Shown here one piece after another: positions 7,566 through 17,264 of a DNA stretch of 64,000 nucleotides (the first letter of the stretch is position 1; each line of letters opens with the position of its first letter). The position numbers and the translations under genes are program-made. Source of the DNA: a bacterium (GTDB taxonomy: Bacteria > Zixibacteria > MSB-5A5 > GN15 > FEB-12). Under the pieces are notes generated by a model. It was not told where the DNA came from, searched no databases, and saw nothing but the letters and a program-made list of their open reading frames with translations. Location: the NCBI GenBank assembly GCA_016708025.1, contig JADJGQ010000004.1, positions 248,001 to 312,000 of the forward strand. The letters run 5' to 3'.

Positions 7566-9656
7566 ATGGAAATACAACCTTCATCGAACAATCAGCGATC
7601 ACTGCCTTGGTGGGCAATTCTGATGCTCATTCTCCTGACCGGGGTGAGTCTGCGAGTCGCGGATCTCACTGCCGATCTCCCCGGATATTTCGCCAGTAAA
7701 TCACAGGACCTGACCACTGATGGATCGTTCCTGACGCTGTATGCCCGGAATCAGATCGAGCAGGGGAGTTGGGATCCGCTCGGCTATACTCCCTGGCGCG
7801 AATTTAAGCTGTCGCTGGTGACCGGCGTAAGTTACCTGACGTATACTACAATCGGCGTAAGCAGGTATGCATCAAATCTGGTCGGTGTGATTCTGAGCGC
7901 GGTCGGACTGATCCTCTTCTTGTTCGCCCTGGCACCATCGCTTTCTCGGAGGGGGATGGCGTATGCATCGGTAGCGCTGGCGGTCAGTTATCCGCTGATC
8001 ATCTACTCCCGCACCCCCCTGTCAGAAAACAGCCTGATCTTCTTTCTGGGCCTTATCTATCTGGTCTTAAGTCGCTTTTCCAGATTCTGGTGGGGAATTT
8101 TGCTAGCGGGAGCACTTGCGGCTCTTGCCGGATTATTGGGGAAAAGTAGCGGGTTTCTCCTGCTTGGACCATTGCTGATCGTCACACTTGCCCGATCCGA
8201 AAATCGTACGCGCAGTAGTCTTCTGGTGGTTGCGTCATTCCTGACAGCCAGTCTGGTATACAGCCTCCTGTTTCTGGGGGAGCGTGGTCTGCTACAGTTC
8301 ATCCTGGCTCACACGGTCGCGCAACCTGGAGCGCCGGTCGGACTCAGTTCGCCGATCGGGTTTATTGAGACAATCATTTCATTTGGACGATCACGAATTC
8401 ATCAGTTAGCTCCGGTCGAGAGTCTGCTGGCGTATCTGGGCGTGTTGTCCGTGATCCTGAGAGGTATGCCGCGAACCGAACTGGCCAGAACGGCTTTGCT
8501 GTTTAATCTTGGATTAGTGTTGCTCTGGATATTGGGAATCGCGCCGTTCAACTATCTGCCGATGCGCTATGCTCTGCTGATCCTCCCATCCTTGACTGCG
8601 CTTGGCGCTCTCTGGCTTGACCGCGATGAATCCCAGGCACGCGTAACGCTTCGACAAATCGGCTGGTCGCGGCGACTCGCGCTTCTGCTCCTGAATTGGT
8701 ACCTGTTATTCGTCCTGGCGAATAGCCTGATCAGCGAAACGATGGTGTATGACGTTATTCAGCGGCAGGTCTGGTACGCGCTGGCAGGCGCAGTCTTGGT
8801 GACCATCATTCAATTGCTGATCACCGGAAAACTGAGCAATCTCTTTTCGGCCAGTTATCGCGGTTGGTTAATGCCGGCATGCGTGGTCGCAGTGATAGCT
8901 ATCTCGTCTTGGCAGGTAGGGAGTTGGTGGGGGAGACGGACACACACTATTGATGAGGCAGTGAGAGATATCGCGGCGGTTGTCGGAAAAGACGCGGCGA
9001 TCGGCGGCCCGTATGGCCCGGTACTTGCCGATGGAAATGGACGGCAGGGATTCCCATTGTTCATCGCCGAGGACTTTGATAAGTCGCGCGATATACTCAA
9101 GAAGTATGGGGTGACCCATCTGGCGCTGCTCAATGAGGATTGGCAGCGGCTCCAGAGTACTATCCCGGAAATGAGAAAAAGTTCGGTGGTCGCAAAATAC
9201 TGGCTGCGGGATAATACTATCGTTCTGGTCAGGGTAGCTGGACTGTTCGGCGGAAGTGCCGCGACCTATAAGATGAGTTCGTATGAGTTGGCGCTTCTGG
9301 CAACCGAGCATGGGGACAACAACACTGCGCTTGCTTTGCTCCAGTCGGCAATGGCGGAGTACCCGGATGCAAAGTCTCCCGCGATCAGCTATTACCATCT
9401 GTCGGTGACGCCGCAATCTATCGCCGGACTTGAGCCGACAATCCAACGTTTGCTGGCGGCCAACGGGTCGGATTTCACGATCAATCTTCTCGCCGCTGTC
9501 TATTACCGGCATCTGGCGCAGATCAGCGGGGCGAATCAGTACAGTGACCGTGCGGAGCAGCTCAGGGCCGAGGCGGTCCGACTCTGTCCGGAGAATGAAA
9601 CGGTTGTTCAAAACGGTTTTCAGCATTATGATCCGACTGTCCGGATCCTGCAATAG
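7566..9656 (+). CDS. GT-C-like glycosyltransferase family membrane protein, copy 1
   Basis: 696 residues. About twelve hydrophobic helices occupy residues 15-460, followed by a soluble C-terminal domain of roughly 230 residues with weak TPR-like helices. The first extracytoplasmic loop holds the segment A-D-L-P-G-Y-F and the acidic stretch Q-D-L-T-T-D-G, where PMT/ArnT-type GT-C enzymes keep a catalytic acidic residue; a P-F-N-Y-L-P-M-R-Y segment is also typical. It starts 6 bp after the preceding TPR membrane protein. It is clearly paralogous to the next gene, with matching order of motifs along the whole length, so the two arose by tandem duplication. Donor and acceptor are unknown. Confidence 0.65.
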   Translation: MEIQPSSNNQRSLPWWAILMLILLTGVSLRVADLTADLPGYFASKSQDLTTDGSFLTLYARNQIEQGSWDPLGYTPWREFKLSLVTGVSYLTYTTIGVSRYASNLVGVILSAVGLILFLFALAPSLSRRGMAYASVALAVSYPLIIYSRTPLSENSLIFFLGLIYLVLSRFSRFWWGILLAGALAALAGLLGKSSGFLLLGPLLIVTLARSENRTRSSLLVVASFLTASLVYSLLFLGERGLLQFILAHTVAQPGAPVGLSSPIGFIETIISFGRSRIHQLAPVESLLAYLGVLSVILRGMPRTELARTALLFNLGLVLLWILGIAPFNYLPMRYALLILPSLTALGALWLDRDESQARVTLRQIGWSRRLALLLLNWYLLFVLANSLISETMVYDVIQRQVWYALAGAVLVTIIQLLITGKLSNLFSASYRGWLMPACVVAVIAISSWQVGSWWGRRTHTIDEAVRDIAAVVGKDAAIGGPYGPVLADGNGRQGFPLFIAEDFDKSRDILKKYGVTHLALLNEDWQRLQSTIPEMRKSSVVAKYWLRDNTIVLVRVAGLFGGSAATYKMSSYELALLATEHGDNNTALALLQSAMAEYPDAKSPAISYYHLSVTPQSIAGLEPTIQRLLAANGSDFTINLLAAVYYRHLAQISGANQYSDRAEQLRAEAVRLCPENETVVQNGFQHYDPTVRILQ

Positions 9657-9686
9657 ATCAGGTCGGACAGACGGGATCAGAACGAG

Positions 9687-11756
9687 ATGAAAAAGCGCGC
9701 TTTATTTTACCTGGCATTGTTGGCGGCGTTCGCCCTGGCGGTTGGCCTTCGAATTACTGACATCACGGCAGACCTTCCGGCCTATTTTAGCGGCGGTGGA
9801 CAGGACTTTACCACTGACTCCTCCTACCTGACATTGTATGCCAAGACCGCAGTTCAATTCGGCAGTTGGGATCTGTTTGGATTTGAGCCCTGGAGCGCGT
9901 TTAAGATCTCGATGATCTCAGGAGTCAGTTACCTCCTGTTTCTCGTGCTGGGAGTCTCACGGGCAACTGCCGCTTATGCCGGGACAGTTCTCCAGCTCTG
10001 CAGTCTGGCGCTGATAATAATCGGGTTGGCTCGGTATCTGAAACCTCGGTCTCTTGTCATGGTCGCCGTGCTATTTGCCACTAACTATCTGCTGGTGTTA
10101 TACGGACGGGTTCCGTTCTCAGAGAACGGAATGCTTTTCGTCGCTGCGCTCACGTTTCTGGTTTACGCATACTGGTTTGATCGGCTGTGGGGGAAGATCG
10201 CGGTTGGAGTGTTGATCGCATTGACCGCGCTATTGGGAAAAAGTTTCGGTTTCCTGCTCGCAGGCGGGCCGATCCTCTACTTGTTGATGACTGAGCGAAA
10301 GAAAGCAATCATGCCGGCGATATGGGTAATCGCGCCGATCATCGCCACCACGCTTATCTTTACGTCGATCTTCCACGGCGAGTCCGGGCTGTTTGGATTT
10401 ATTTATGAGTACGGGGTTGGTGAGCATGGCACGCCTCACGGATTCAGTTCACCGCTTGGATTCTTTGAGTCATTGATCTCGATCTCCTCCACCGGGCTGC
10501 ATGAATATACGCCGGCGCTGAGTATTCTCTTTTGGATTGCCGCGCTCATCCTGATCTGCACTACTCGCAAGCCCGATCCGTCCTCCAAGATCATGCTGTT
10601 CATGGTCGGTTGGGTAATCTCCTGGCTGGTGGCGCTGTCACCATTCAACTATCACCCGGTCCGCTATCTGTTTGTGGTGATGATCCCGATCACAGTGATA
10701 CTTGCCCTGGCGATCGAACGGCTGCAGGATGGCGGGTTGGCGCTGGTCAAGAAATGGCCGGTATGGCGAATGGTTCTGTTGCTGCTGGTCAATTGGTACG
10801 CGGCATTTACGCTGGGCAAAGGGATCTTTTACGATACCCGCGTGCCGGAAGTGATGCATCCGTTGGTCTGGAAGGCGCTGATAGCCGGCCTGTTGGTCAG
10901 TGCAGTTGTCTTTCTATTGGCGAGAGTTTCAAAATGGAAACCGATCATCGCGAACTCTGTACTAGTGCTGGTCGCGGTTGGGGGGATAGTCATGGCGACT
11001 GATCTCTGGCAGTTCGGTCAGTGGTTCAGGATCAGGACGCACATGATCGATGATGCCGCGCGCGACACGGCGGCCCTTCTTGGTCCGGGAGCAGTAGTGG
11101 GGGGGCAGTATGGCCCCGCGGTTACATCGGACTCGAAATTCGGCAGTCTGCGGCTTTTTCTCCGGGATGATATACAGACGTTTCGTGAGCAATTACGGCA
11201 ATATCCAGTGACGCATATTGCAGTTGGAAACAATAGTTTGGCCGACCAGATCGGCAATAGCGAACTGCTTAAGCGGGCGCCGGTGCTGACCACATTCTGG
11301 CTTCGGGATAATTTCGTGAAATTGCTTCGAGTAAATCACTTGAGCGGCAACGCTGAGGCGGAAAGATATCGGCCGAGTGAGTTTGAAGTGGCGATCGATC
11401 TTATGTATGCCCGACGGTTCGAAGAGGCGGAACAGATGCTGGGGAGATTCATCCGCCAGCACCCGAAAAACAAGGCCGCGCTTCTCGAACAGTATTATCT
11501 AGTACAGTTCGTCCGGGGGCCAGCGGCCGCCAAGGATGCGCTTGACGCCTTGTACGCTAATTTCCACTCCGATTATGCGATCGGTCTGACTGCCGCGATC
11601 TACTACAAGCAGATGGCAGAGCAGACTGGAAGCGCGGAAGCGCGGGCGAAAAGCCAGCGGTATCTTGAAGAGTCTGTTCGACTCAGTGGAAGTCAGGCGG
11701 AGAATACCCGCCGTATGTTTAGTACCTATCTCCCTTCAGATCGTGTGGTGAAATAG
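9687..11756 (+). CDS. GT-C-like glycosyltransferase family membrane protein, copy 2
   Basis: 689 residues, the tandem paralogue of the preceding gene. It shares A-D-L-P-A-Y-F and Q-D-F-T-T-D-S in the first loop, the S-G-V-S-Y-L segment, L-L-G-K-S-F-G-F-L-L in mid-membrane, S-P-F-N-Y-H-P-V-R-Y, and a C-terminal soluble helical region containing A-R-R-F-E-E-A-E-Q-M-L, a TPR-like helix. Conserved acidic residues in the first loop support an active GT-C fold in both copies. It begins 30 bp after copy 1, and a lipoprotein gene follows within 3 bp of its stop, all on the plus strand, consistent with a single transcript. Substrate is not predictable. Confidence 0.65.
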   Translation: MKKRALFYLALLAAFALAVGLRITDITADLPAYFSGGGQDFTTDSSYLTLYAKTAVQFGSWDLFGFEPWSAFKISMISGVSYLLFLVLGVSRATAAYAGTVLQLCSLALIIIGLARYLKPRSLVMVAVLFATNYLLVLYGRVPFSENGMLFVAALTFLVYAYWFDRLWGKIAVGVLIALTALLGKSFGFLLAGGPILYLLMTERKKAIMPAIWVIAPIIATTLIFTSIFHGESGLFGFIYEYGVGEHGTPHGFSSPLGFFESLISISSTGLHEYTPALSILFWIAALILICTTRKPDPSSKIMLFMVGWVISWLVALSPFNYHPVRYLFVVMIPITVILALAIERLQDGGLALVKKWPVWRMVLLLLVNWYAAFTLGKGIFYDTRVPEVMHPLVWKALIAGLLVSAVVFLLARVSKWKPIIANSVLVLVAVGGIVMATDLWQFGQWFRIRTHMIDDAARDTAALLGPGAVVGGQYGPAVTSDSKFGSLRLFLRDDIQTFREQLRQYPVTHIAVGNNSLADQIGNSELLKRAPVLTTFWLRDNFVKLLRVNHLSGNAEAERYRPSEFEVAIDLMYARRFEEAEQMLGRFIRQHPKNKAALLEQYYLVQFVRGPAAAKDALDALYANFHSDYAIGLTAAIYYKQMAEQTGSAEARAKSQRYLEESVRLSGSQAENTRRMFSTYLPSDRVVK

Positions 11757-11759
11757 ATT

Positions 11760-12596
11760 ATGACCAATCGAAATCTCTTTCTTCTTTTGGCGGCAATGGC
11801 GACAGGATCGCTGATTCAATGTAGCTCGCCCAAAAAGGTGACTGTGGCCGATGAAATTCCGGCAGAAGCACCCGCCGTGATCCCGGTAGATCTGAAGGTC
11901 GAGCCGGGCAATGAACGGATGACGATCGAATGGAAACAACAGGGGGACGGGCTGATCTCGGGGTACAACATTTATATCAGCGAATCACCGATCTTGTCGG
12001 ATACTGCGGCTCCGGTCAATTTCGCGCCATATCCCGGCGATACAGACCCCGATGATGGCGTGGAGCGTTACGAAGCGGGTAGTCTCGAAAATGGGAAGAA
12101 GTATTTCGTGACTGTCAGGGTGATCAATCCGGATCGAACCCTCTCGGCGCCCTCCAATCAGGCAATGACCATTTGCGGGCCGCGGGGCGAGATCTTGCTT
12201 GATTCGCGATTTGCCGGAGAACAGGATGGATACGCACTGACCCGAGCCGCGTACGTCCGCTCCCAGAGTGATCAAAATGATCTCTATTTTTATAACTCAG
12301 GGGGAACTGATTATCTCGCCTCGCCGGACCGGCTTGATGGTTACAATCGAAAGAGCAGGTTCAATAAGCTGTCGTTGAAAGGGAGTCTCGCGGAGATCCG
12401 CTCGCGCGTGAGAAGTGTCAGTGAAATACCCAAGGCGGATCGCATCGCGGTCAAAGTCGGTGATTGGGTCCACGTGCGGACAGCGGATAACCGGAATGGT
12501 CTGCTACATGTGATCGGGTTTGCTGGCGAAGGGAAAGCGCGCGGTATTCGACTGGAGATTGCGTTTTGTCCGGCCGAGAATGAGATGATCTTCTGA
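11760..12596 (+). CDS. Lipoprotein with fibronectin type III domain
   Basis: 278 residues. Hydrophobic leader followed by L-I-Q-C-S-S places the lipidated residue at Cys21. Residues about 40-135 read as an FN3 domain: the first strand ends in M-T-I-E-W-K, then I-S-G-Y-N-I-Y-I-S, and the last strand is K-K-Y-F-V-T-V-R-V. The C-terminal half (about 145-278) is a beta-rich region I do not recognise. It starts 3 bp after the GT-C copy 2 stop, so it is the last gene of that operon and may be an envelope partner of the glycosyltransferases. It ends 5 bp from a convergent gene. Confidence 0.65.
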   Translation: MTNRNLFLLLAAMATGSLIQCSSPKKVTVADEIPAEAPAVIPVDLKVEPGNERMTIEWKQQGDGLISGYNIYISESPILSDTAAPVNFAPYPGDTDPDDGVERYEAGSLENGKKYFVTVRVINPDRTLSAPSNQAMTICGPRGEILLDSRFAGEQDGYALTRAAYVRSQSDQNDLYFYNSGGTDYLASPDRLDGYNRKSRFNKLSLKGSLAEIRSRVRSVSEIPKADRIAVKVGDWVHVRTADNRNGLLHVIGFAGEGKARGIRLEIAFCPAENEMIF

Positions 12597-12601
12597 GCGG
12601 A

Positions 12602-13783
12602 TCAGCGCATCCGCTTTTCGATCGCGTCGCCAAAACGCTCGATATCGGTCATCTCCAGATAGACCTGTCCGGAGATCCGCATCCATAATTGGCCATTCCA
12701 GCCATGTATCTGGGCCTCGATCTTTTCCTCAAACAACATTTGGTCGCGCAGCGCAAACGCATCCGCTTTGGTACTTCCGAACGAGAGTGGCAGGGGGAGA
12801 GTCGCCATCGTCCCGATCATCTCTTTCGGAGTCGTGAGCGAAGTGCCAAATCGCTTGCAGAGACGGTTGGCTCCTTCCCATGCCACCGAATGGTTGTATT
12901 GTCGCATTTCGGCAGCGCCAAGCGAACGTATAAATTCAATACCCGCAGGTGCGGATAGGAAGTTGGTCGGATCTTTGGTGCCGACCCAATCAAATTCTTC
13001 GGTCATCCCTTTGTCGAACCCCCAGGAGATGACGGGTGAGTGAATAGAACCCTGGTGTTTTTTGTCGGCCCAGAGGATACCGCATCCACGCGGGGCAAAG
13101 GCCCATTTGTGGAGATTCCCCACATACCAATCGACTCCGAGCGAGGAGATATCCAGGTCGATCGCTCCCGGCGCATGCGCACCATCGATCAGGATCGGAA
13201 CAGCATGTCTCCTGCAAACCGAGGCGATCTCGGCGATCGGCATCAGGAGTGCGCTTTCGGACGTGATATGGTCGATGAGGGCAAGGCGGGTTTTCGGGCC
13301 AATCCCTTGCTCGACAGCCCGGACGACCTGCCCGGGGTCGGTGATCGGAATCGGCAGGGTGATGATCCTGACTTTCGCTTTAGTCAATCTGCCGACGTAC
13401 TGCGCCGTGTAGGCGATCGAACCATAGGCATGGTCGAGCAAAACGATCTCGTCATCGGGTTGAAAATCCAGTGACTGGAGAATGGCGTTAATACCGGTGG
13501 TGGCATTGTCGACAAATACCAGATCATCGCCGTTGGCGCCAAGGAACCTGGCCACATCGTCGGCCGCCTGACGGATTAGCGATTTCGGATGGAGCGGTCG
13601 GCCGTGCTGGAAAGTGTACTCCCGAAACATGAACTTGGCCGGATCGGATTCCATACGATCGCGAAGGAGTTGCTGAGCATCCAAAACCTTACGCGGGGTG
13701 GCCCCGACTGTCCCATGATTCAAGTAGGTGATATCCGGGCTCAGTTTCCACTCGCTGAGCATCGCGTGGCCGAATTGCGGCAT
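12602..13783 (-). CDS. PLP-dependent aminotransferase class V (isopenicillin-N-epimerase-like)
   Basis: 393 residues from the ATG at 13783, chosen because a GAGG-type ribosome site precedes it; an open frame further upstream overlaps the next gene's 3' end and has no protein-like character. The N-terminal Y-L-N-H-G-T-V-G-A-T-P segment, V-D-N-A-T-T-G-I-N for phosphate binding, I-D-G-A-H-A-P-G-A for the PLP ring aspartate, and G-N-L-H-K-W-A-F with the Schiff-base lysine near residue 225 define fold-type I class V. Relatives include isopenicillin N epimerases and cysteine desulfurases. The absence of a mobile cysteine loop argues against a desulfurase, but the true substrate is unknown. Confidence 0.85.
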   Translation of the reverse strand: MPQFGHAMLSEWKLSPDITYLNHGTVGATPRKVLDAQQLLRDRMESDPAKFMFREYTFQHGRPLHPKSLIRQAADDVARFLGANGDDLVFVDNATTGINAILQSLDFQPDDEIVLLDHAYGSIAYTAQYVGRLTKAKVRIITLPIPITDPGQVVRAVEQGIGPKTRLALIDHITSESALLMPIAEIASVCRRHAVPILIDGAHAPGAIDLDISSLGVDWYVGNLHKWAFAPRGCGILWADKKHQGSIHSPVISWGFDKGMTEEFDWVGTKDPTNFLSAPAGIEFIRSLGAAEMRQYNHSVAWEGANRLCKRFGTSLTTPKEMIGTMATLPLPLSFGSTKADAFALRDQMLFEEKIEAQIHGWNGQLWMRISGQVYLEMTDIERFGDAIEKRMR

Positions 13784-13902
13784 CGGAGCGTTTCCTCTCT
13801 GGTCGAAAGTCAGTACAGACAGATTGAAGTGAGAATGCAGTGATGAAAGGAAGATGACAAGGGGAAATTGACCGACCGACGCGGCAATTGCCGGGTTTAT
13901 TG

Positions 13903-16900
13903 TCACCGTAACAAAACCATCTTGCGGGCGGTCACCCGATCTGCCGCCTGGAGGCGGTAGAGATAAACTCCGGAAGCCACCTGATTGCCGGATTGATCGG
14001 TCCCATTCCAAACAACGCGGTAGTCGCCGGATGGCTTTTCTTCATCGAGCAATCGTCGCACACGCTGGCCAAGAATGTTGAACACCTCGACTGTCACCCG
14101 ACTGCGTTCAGGCAGGGAAAACGCTATGACTGTGGTCGGATTGAAAGGGTTGGGGTAATTCTGTGCCAGGAAAAAGCCGGGTAAGGTCGGTGTCACAGGC
14201 GCGAGGGAATCGATCAGGTTCTGGGCTTTCTTGTAGATCCATTCAATCAAACTCCGCGCGCCAGGTTGTTCAAGATACCAGAGGTGAAACCCAAACGTGA
14301 AGGTCAGGGTGCTGTCTACCTGCTTCATCAATCCGACCGGTTCAGTCTCGACCAGGCTGGTTGCCGGCATGGAGGACCCAAACTGATAGATCACTGTTGT
14401 CAGGCTGTCCGGGCGGAATGCGGATACATGCGAAGGGGTGGCAGATGGCCAGGCGTTCGTCAGGATCGACTGAAACGTACTTCTCGTGCTGTCGTATCGG
14501 ACCTCGGGGGCATCGGCGACTGGCACCACATACGAGAAAGCCAGCAGGCTATCGACATATGGCGCGACGGCACGGTTGCGATAGTAGGCCCAACCTATGG
14601 CAAAGATCGAGTCAACTCCAAAGTACTGATTCACCAGTGCAGAATTCCGCGAATACCATTGTGGCATGGTATAGGAATTGAATTCCGGACCACCCAGATT
14701 GGCGAACTGGCCGCAATAGACCAGCACTCCCTTGTACCCCAAAAACCTGGCAAAGCCATGTTCTTCGTCCTCATACCAATTGCGCAAGACATGGTCCCGA
14801 ATGTTGTCATCGACTATGACAATTTTGTATCGGGTGAAGAGCCGCCAGTCGAGACAGGCAGGTAGAGTCGGATGACATCCGGCGAGGCTGTCTGCCAGGG
14901 AATAAATATCGTAATCGTACCCTTGCAGAACACGTTGATAGAACTGGTCAATGGAATCCTCAACGGTATAACTTCCAAAGCGAAGACCATGCGTCAGGAC
15001 CAGGAAATCCTTTTGTGGTTCATCGACCGTCCAGACCTGAACATGGCTCGCATGGTCGCTCTCGAAACCGCTGGAATCGATCGCTGTCACCAGATAGAGA
15101 CTACCGCTCGACGGGCCATTATCGACAAATTCGGTTTCATCGGAACCGACAGTCGCGAAGGGGGTGATCGCATAGAAGTAGTAATCGATACCGCCCTCGG
15201 AGACTGTGTCAATCTCATCTCCAGTCGCATTGGTTGAATAATGCGGGGGGTACCAGTTGTTGGCTGCCACAGTGTCGGGAAAGCGATAAATGTTATACTG
15301 GCGCACGGCCGCTCCGGCGGAGGCGGACCACCTCAGTCTGGCTGACTCGTCGCTTTTGACATAGAGCATCGTGTCGATCGGCACAGGCGGAGTGAGGGCC
15401 GTGGGAACCGTCACCGCCATTGTCGGTGAATTCAAGCGTGATTCACCTCCAACCATGTGTCGGACCGCGAATGTGTATCCTCCCGAGTGAGGGAGAGAAT
15501 TGAGCGTAAGATCATTTTCCTCAGTGGTGACGATTATCGGGAGCGAATCAGGGGAGTACCAGGGGGGAGACACCCCTGCATGGCGGTACTCTTCCAGGGG
15601 AATTGGCTGTCCAAGCAGTTGGTAACCGTCGATTCCACCGCCTACCCAGGGATCCCAACTCACGATGATTGAATCGCCGGTGACGACCGATGTTCGCAAG
15701 TTGGTCGGGGGATAGGTTGGATCACGAAGCAATGAGGCGAGTGAATCGGCGATCCGGCCGTGAGCGATCAGGCCATCCAGATGAAGGGACTGCACGTATA
15801 GCTCAGGCGCCAGTTCCAGGAAGTCCTTGATGTGTGGGTCTGTGTGAATGTCGGCCGCAGTCAGGAGCGCGTATTGGATTCGGACCGAGGAATCGGGAAG
15901 GAGATCAAACGGACCGGCGGAGAGCAGGAAGCGAACATCCCATCCATTAATCAGGTCATACGCTCGCAGAGTATCGGATTGCGGGAGCCACTCCGCATTA
16001 CCCGCCAATCTGCTGGTCATGACCTGGTCGAAATCCCACTCCGGTGCACTCAATACATGATATTTGTTGCGGTCACCCAGGGGATAGCCGGTTCCGCCGG
16101 TACCAAAATCGCGCTCGTTGGCGCGAAGCATTGGCCCATAATCAAGGGCACCGAGTCCACCGCCTCCACCAACATACCAGTTGAAATTAGCACGCCCACC
16201 GAACGAGGTGTAAAGCACTTTGGCCGCGAAACCTCGCTCAAATGTGACACTATCCTCAAGGTCGCCGTCTATGTCGACCACATAGCCTATTCGCTCAGAT
16301 GGAATGCTCCCGGCGACATCATTGAGATAACCCGCTGAATTGAGCAGACCGATATCAGGATCAAAATAGAAGCCCACATATCCCTGTCGTATTGTATCAG
16401 GGCAAATATTCGTGATCACCAGATCGTAGACGAGACAATACTGGGCGTCTTCGCCGTCCCAGACGTAACCTCGATTGGCAAACAGCAGGTTGAGCGGCCG
16501 GTATCGCGTGTCATCAAAGTGGTCGTTGGTGTAGGCAGTGCCGGAGTGAATGGTATCATCGAAAATCGCGCTGACTCCGAGTTGAGCAGGTGAGACGCAT
16601 CCATTCAGAACCCCTTTGTAGCCGGGGGAAGGAAATCCGACTGGGAGCAATTCTCGAGACGATAGCCAGCCGTCAACAGCGATTGAAACCAGGGTATCCT
16701 GTCCGACTATTCCGCCTACCCAGATACCTCCGCCAAATAAATACTCTTTTTCGCTCCCGGCAGGCGACTCAAACGAATGTACCTTGACCGAGCCCGGTAC
16801 CTCGGTACTATATGGCCTGCCAATTTGTCCAAAGCCGGTCATATTGGATCGGAATTCGTTCGTGGAGAACTCGAAATTCGGAGCCGGCCATTCAAGCGTT

Positions 16901-17046
16901 TGGGATGCGGAAGCGTTTAGTACTAATCGACCCGAGTCGGGGGGATTGTATCGCTCTAAGGGTCGCGCCTGGGCATGGCAGAATCCGAGGACCAATAGAC
17001 ATGAGATGAACGTCGGCTGAAATGTGCTATACCGATTCAGTACCAT
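13903..17046 (-). CDS. Large secreted FN3 protein with C-terminal sorting domain
   Basis: 1047 residues from the ATG at 17046, which has GGGAGGG five bases upstream; a TTG codon four codons earlier lies on that ribosome site and is unlikely. A signal peptide (V-L-G-F-C-H-A-Q-A) starts the protein. Residues about 460-660 contain two FN3-type domains (P-P-T-N-L-R-T-S...S-W-D-P-W and L-R-W-S-A-S-A-G...Y-N-I-Y-R-F). The last 90 residues are the FlgD-Ig/type IX-like sorting domain: N-Y-P-N-P-F-N-P-T-T, F-N-I-L-G-Q-R-V-R, V-V-W-N-G-T-D, A-S-G-V-Y-L-Y-R-L and a basic K-M-V-L-L-R end. It should be exported and cell-surface attached or released. The N-terminal half is not recognised. Confidence 0.8.
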   Translation of the reverse strand: MVLNRYSTFQPTFISCLLVLGFCHAQARPLERYNPPDSGRLVLNASASQTLEWPAPNFEFSTNEFRSNMTGFGQIGRPYSTEVPGSVKVHSFESPAGSEKEYLFGGGIWVGGIVGQDTLVSIAVDGWLSSRELLPVGFPSPGYKGVLNGCVSPAQLGVSAIFDDTIHSGTAYTNDHFDDTRYRPLNLLFANRGYVWDGEDAQYCLVYDLVITNICPDTIRQGYVGFYFDPDIGLLNSAGYLNDVAGSIPSERIGYVVDIDGDLEDSVTFERGFAAKVLYTSFGGRANFNWYVGGGGGLGALDYGPMLRANERDFGTGGTGYPLGDRNKYHVLSAPEWDFDQVMTSRLAGNAEWLPQSDTLRAYDLINGWDVRFLLSAGPFDLLPDSSVRIQYALLTAADIHTDPHIKDFLELAPELYVQSLHLDGLIAHGRIADSLASLLRDPTYPPTNLRTSVVTGDSIIVSWDPWVGGGIDGYQLLGQPIPLEEYRHAGVSPPWYSPDSLPIIVTTEENDLTLNSLPHSGGYTFAVRHMVGGESRLNSPTMAVTVPTALTPPVPIDTMLYVKSDESARLRWSASAGAAVRQYNIYRFPDTVAANNWYPPHYSTNATGDEIDTVSEGGIDYYFYAITPFATVGSDETEFVDNGPSSGSLYLVTAIDSSGFESDHASHVQVWTVDEPQKDFLVLTHGLRFGSYTVEDSIDQFYQRVLQGYDYDIYSLADSLAGCHPTLPACLDWRLFTRYKIVIVDDNIRDHVLRNWYEDEEHGFARFLGYKGVLVYCGQFANLGGPEFNSYTMPQWYSRNSALVNQYFGVDSIFAIGWAYYRNRAVAPYVDSLLAFSYVVPVADAPEVRYDSTRSTFQSILTNAWPSATPSHVSAFRPDSLTTVIYQFGSSMPATSLVETEPVGLMKQVDSTLTFTFGFHLWYLEQPGARSLIEWIYKKAQNLIDSLAPVTPTLPGFFLAQNYPNPFNPTTVIAFSLPERSRVTVEVFNILGQRVRRLLDEEKPSGDYRVVWNGTDQSGNQVASGVYLYRLQAADRVTARKMVLLR

Positions 17047-17264
17047 GTTCCCTCCCAAGGCGTGGCGACACCTTGATTGGCACTAGGACGTAGAACGTCT
17101 GCTATTAATCTAATCTGTTTTGTCTGGCTAACAAGGAGTTTGCAGCCGATACCATTGGTAACCGGTGAAATACTACAGGCATAGAGGACAAGTAGGGTGG
17201 CGATTTTAGGTGGTAATCACACATTTGTCAAAGTTAATTGTAGAATGGTAGATGCTCGGCAGGT

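Noticed and set aside
13784..14011. Longer start for the PLP enzyme gene
   Set aside because: The extension overlaps the 3' end of the large FN3 protein gene and has no protein-like composition; ATG 13783 has a ribosome site.
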